From the NCBI RefSeq assembly GCF_000150955.2, contig NC_011697.1, positions 50,254 through 114,253 on the forward strand: a stretch of DNA of 64,000 nucleotides, given 5' to 3'. The translations under genes and the position numbers were made by a program. Each line of letters begins with the position of its first letter. The first letter of the stretch is position 1. Positions 62,925-64,000 of the stretch are shown piece after piece. The notes below the pieces were generated by a model. The model searched no databases and was not told the DNA's origin. It saw nothing but the letters and a program-made list of their open reading frames with translations. Source of the DNA: Phaeodactylum tricornutum CCAP 1055/1. Lineage: Eukaryota > Bacillariophyta > Bacillariophyceae > Surirellales > Neidiaceae.

Positions 62925-63330
62925 GTTAGCGTTACCGAGACGTTCGTCTTTCTACCAAGACTTTGCGCTTGTCCCTCCCTTTCGGAGTCTCTCGTACATT
63001 CACAGTGACAGTTAGTCGATACTTGTCGGAAAGTAACCCACACTCATAATAGGTAGTCTATCGACCAGTTTCCGGATTGTCGACCGTTTCTGCAGTTCTT
63101 TACGTTGAAAATGTCGTCTGTTTGTCCGTCATCGTGTCTCAAATTTACGTTACAGCCCTCACAGTTCCTGTTATAATGCAAATCCAGCCAAGCGCCTTAC
63201 AGTTACTAAATTTACAATTAACGGTAAAAGAGTTTGAAAAATGGGCGTGGAAAGGAGAGACGACCGCTGAAGAAGATCTGGAACACAATCTTCTATGATA
63301 AGCAACTACCGTAGCTGCTTCGGAAGCAAT
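62925..63330. other. Intergenic
   Basis: No clear gene. A 73-codon open frame at 63077-63298 begins without ATG. Contains TCACAGTGA at 63000-63008. Confidence 0.55.
63000..63008 (+). promoter_or_regulatory. TCACAGTGA variant motif
   Basis: About 325 bp upstream of the start at 63331. Confidence 0.35.
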
Positions 63331-64000
63331 ATGACCATGAGGAATCGAAAGAAGAAAAATAGCTCGTCCAAGGACAAAAAGAAGGACTCGACGGCAAGAA
63401 ATGTTGGAGTAGGAGGAACGAAACTAGCCCAAAACGCCGATCCGGAAACGCTCTGGCAGACGTTTTATCGGCACCCCGTGGTACGAATTACCGTCGGCGT
63501 GGTGGTTCCCTACGCTATTTACATTGCGTATCTCTACGTGCGACTCCAAAAGCCAGAGCTCCTTTCGCTTTGGAGTCTCCGGCCCGCTGTTGGCGTCCCT
63601 GATGCTCGCCAACTTTTAATTATGGGGAGTATGAGTTCCGGAACGACACAAGTCGCTGCCGAATTGTCCCGCCTTTTGGATTTGGAAGTCGGACACGAAC
63701 AGGCCGACACGGCTTGGAACTTTGTACGGGACGGTACTGTTTCGCACTTTCACATTACGCGTTATCTACCTCTGGAGAATACGACGGCGTCGTTACTTAC
63801 ACGTGTCAATTTGGCTGTTCAGTTATGCGGAGATACGAATACAAGCGCCGCGCACTACAAGTCCCTCGAAAACATGGGATTCCACCCGTTCATGTACCAA
63901 GCTTCTACATGCTCTTATCGTCAACGTGGCATGGGCGACAACTGTTGGCGTAAGGAGTGCTATGCGGCTGTTTTGCGAGAATACGGATGTGCGGTGCGGG
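63331..64000 (+). CDS. Sulfotransferase-like type II membrane protein, N-terminal part
   Basis: Open from ATG 63331 (or 63337) to the right edge, so the gene is cut by the window; 223 codons seen. A very basic, lysine-rich N-terminus (MTMRNRKKKNSSSKDKKK) precedes a hydrophobic span (VVRITVGVVVPYAIYIAYLY). Then comes LLIMGSMSSGTTQVAAEL, which has the shape of the phosphosulfate (PAPS)-binding 5'-loop of sulfotransferase-like proteins, followed by LDLEVGHEQADTAWNFVRDG and VSHFHITRYLP. The GHExxD...W..VRDGTVS arrangement is one I associate with a poorly studied algal sulfotransferase-like group. Cysteines appear near the visible end. Golgi location and activity are inference. Confidence 0.65.
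   Translation, partial: MTMRNRKKKNSSSKDKKKDSTARNVGVGGTKLAQNADPETLWQTFYRHPVVRITVGVVVPYAIYIAYLYVRLQKPELLSLWSLRPAVGVPDARQLLIMGSMSSGTTQVAAELSRLLDLEVGHEQADTAWNFVRDGTVSHFHITRYLPLENTTASLLTRVNLAVQLCGDTNTSAAHYKSLENMGFHPFMYQASTCSYRQRGMGDNCWRKECYAAVLREYGCAVR

Noticed and set aside
1-64000. CRISPR arrays, operons, ribosome binding sites
   Set aside because: Introns, secretory leaders and eukaryotic families show nuclear DNA; no spaced palindromic array was seen.

Overview
The window reads as nuclear DNA of a pennate diatom, most like Phaeodactylum tricornutum. This is inferred from several signs: intron-poor genes with short GT-AG introns, several proteins starting with a signal peptide followed by an ASAF-like motif (the diatom two-step plastid address), copia retrotransposons with the gag and integrase signatures of diatom CoDi elements, a DUF6824 protein, and secreted PT-rich proteins with lysine/serine tails like frustule proteins.

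Layout. 1-1350: an AT-rich, decayed copia pol fragment. 1903-9721: DRG1 GTPase (eight exons), a nitronate-monooxygenase-like protein, an M50B-like membrane peptidase, and protoporphyrinogen oxidase whose frame is broken by a T11 tract. 10933-17391: plastid-type glucose-6-phosphate isomerase, SQD2 sulfolipid synthase and a FAD4-type desaturase. 17791-23785 (minus): two tandem paralogues of a secreted protein with a beta-helix-like domain, an S/T/P-rich stalk and a K/S/G-rich silaffin-like tail. 24340-44128: a conserved-looking unknown, a PDZ-like/FKBP protein, a fucosyltransferase-like protein, an ABC1 kinase, a TPR-like protein, an ankyrin/coiled-coil protein, a multi-pass membrane protein, a coiled-coil protein, a five-repeat Myb protein and a BAR-like protein. 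44779-48476: a complete Mutator-like element (193-bp terminal inverted repeats, 9-bp target duplication, intact transposase). 48812-55698: a CDK with PSTALRE, BUD13, a secreted TGPS-repeat protein and a DUF6824 protein. 56201-61467: a young copia element with identical LTRs, inserted between the divergent DUF6824 and ZGRF1-like (DUF2439) genes. 63331 to the end: the start of a sulfotransferase-like gene.

Six genes (PPO, GPI, SQD2, FAD4-like, FKBP, ABC1K) carry likely secretory or plastid leaders. They touch tetrapyrrole, carbohydrate, anionic thylakoid lipid and plastoglobule functions, although nothing suggests co-transcription. A short near-palindromic motif (TSACWGTSA, mostly TGACTGTGA/TCACAGTCA) recurs in intergenic DNA, usually 90-400 bp upstream of a start codon, and is the strongest regulatory signal seen. 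The other points worth checking are the copia gag and pol lying in one frame separated by a single TAG, and the paired silaffin-like genes.
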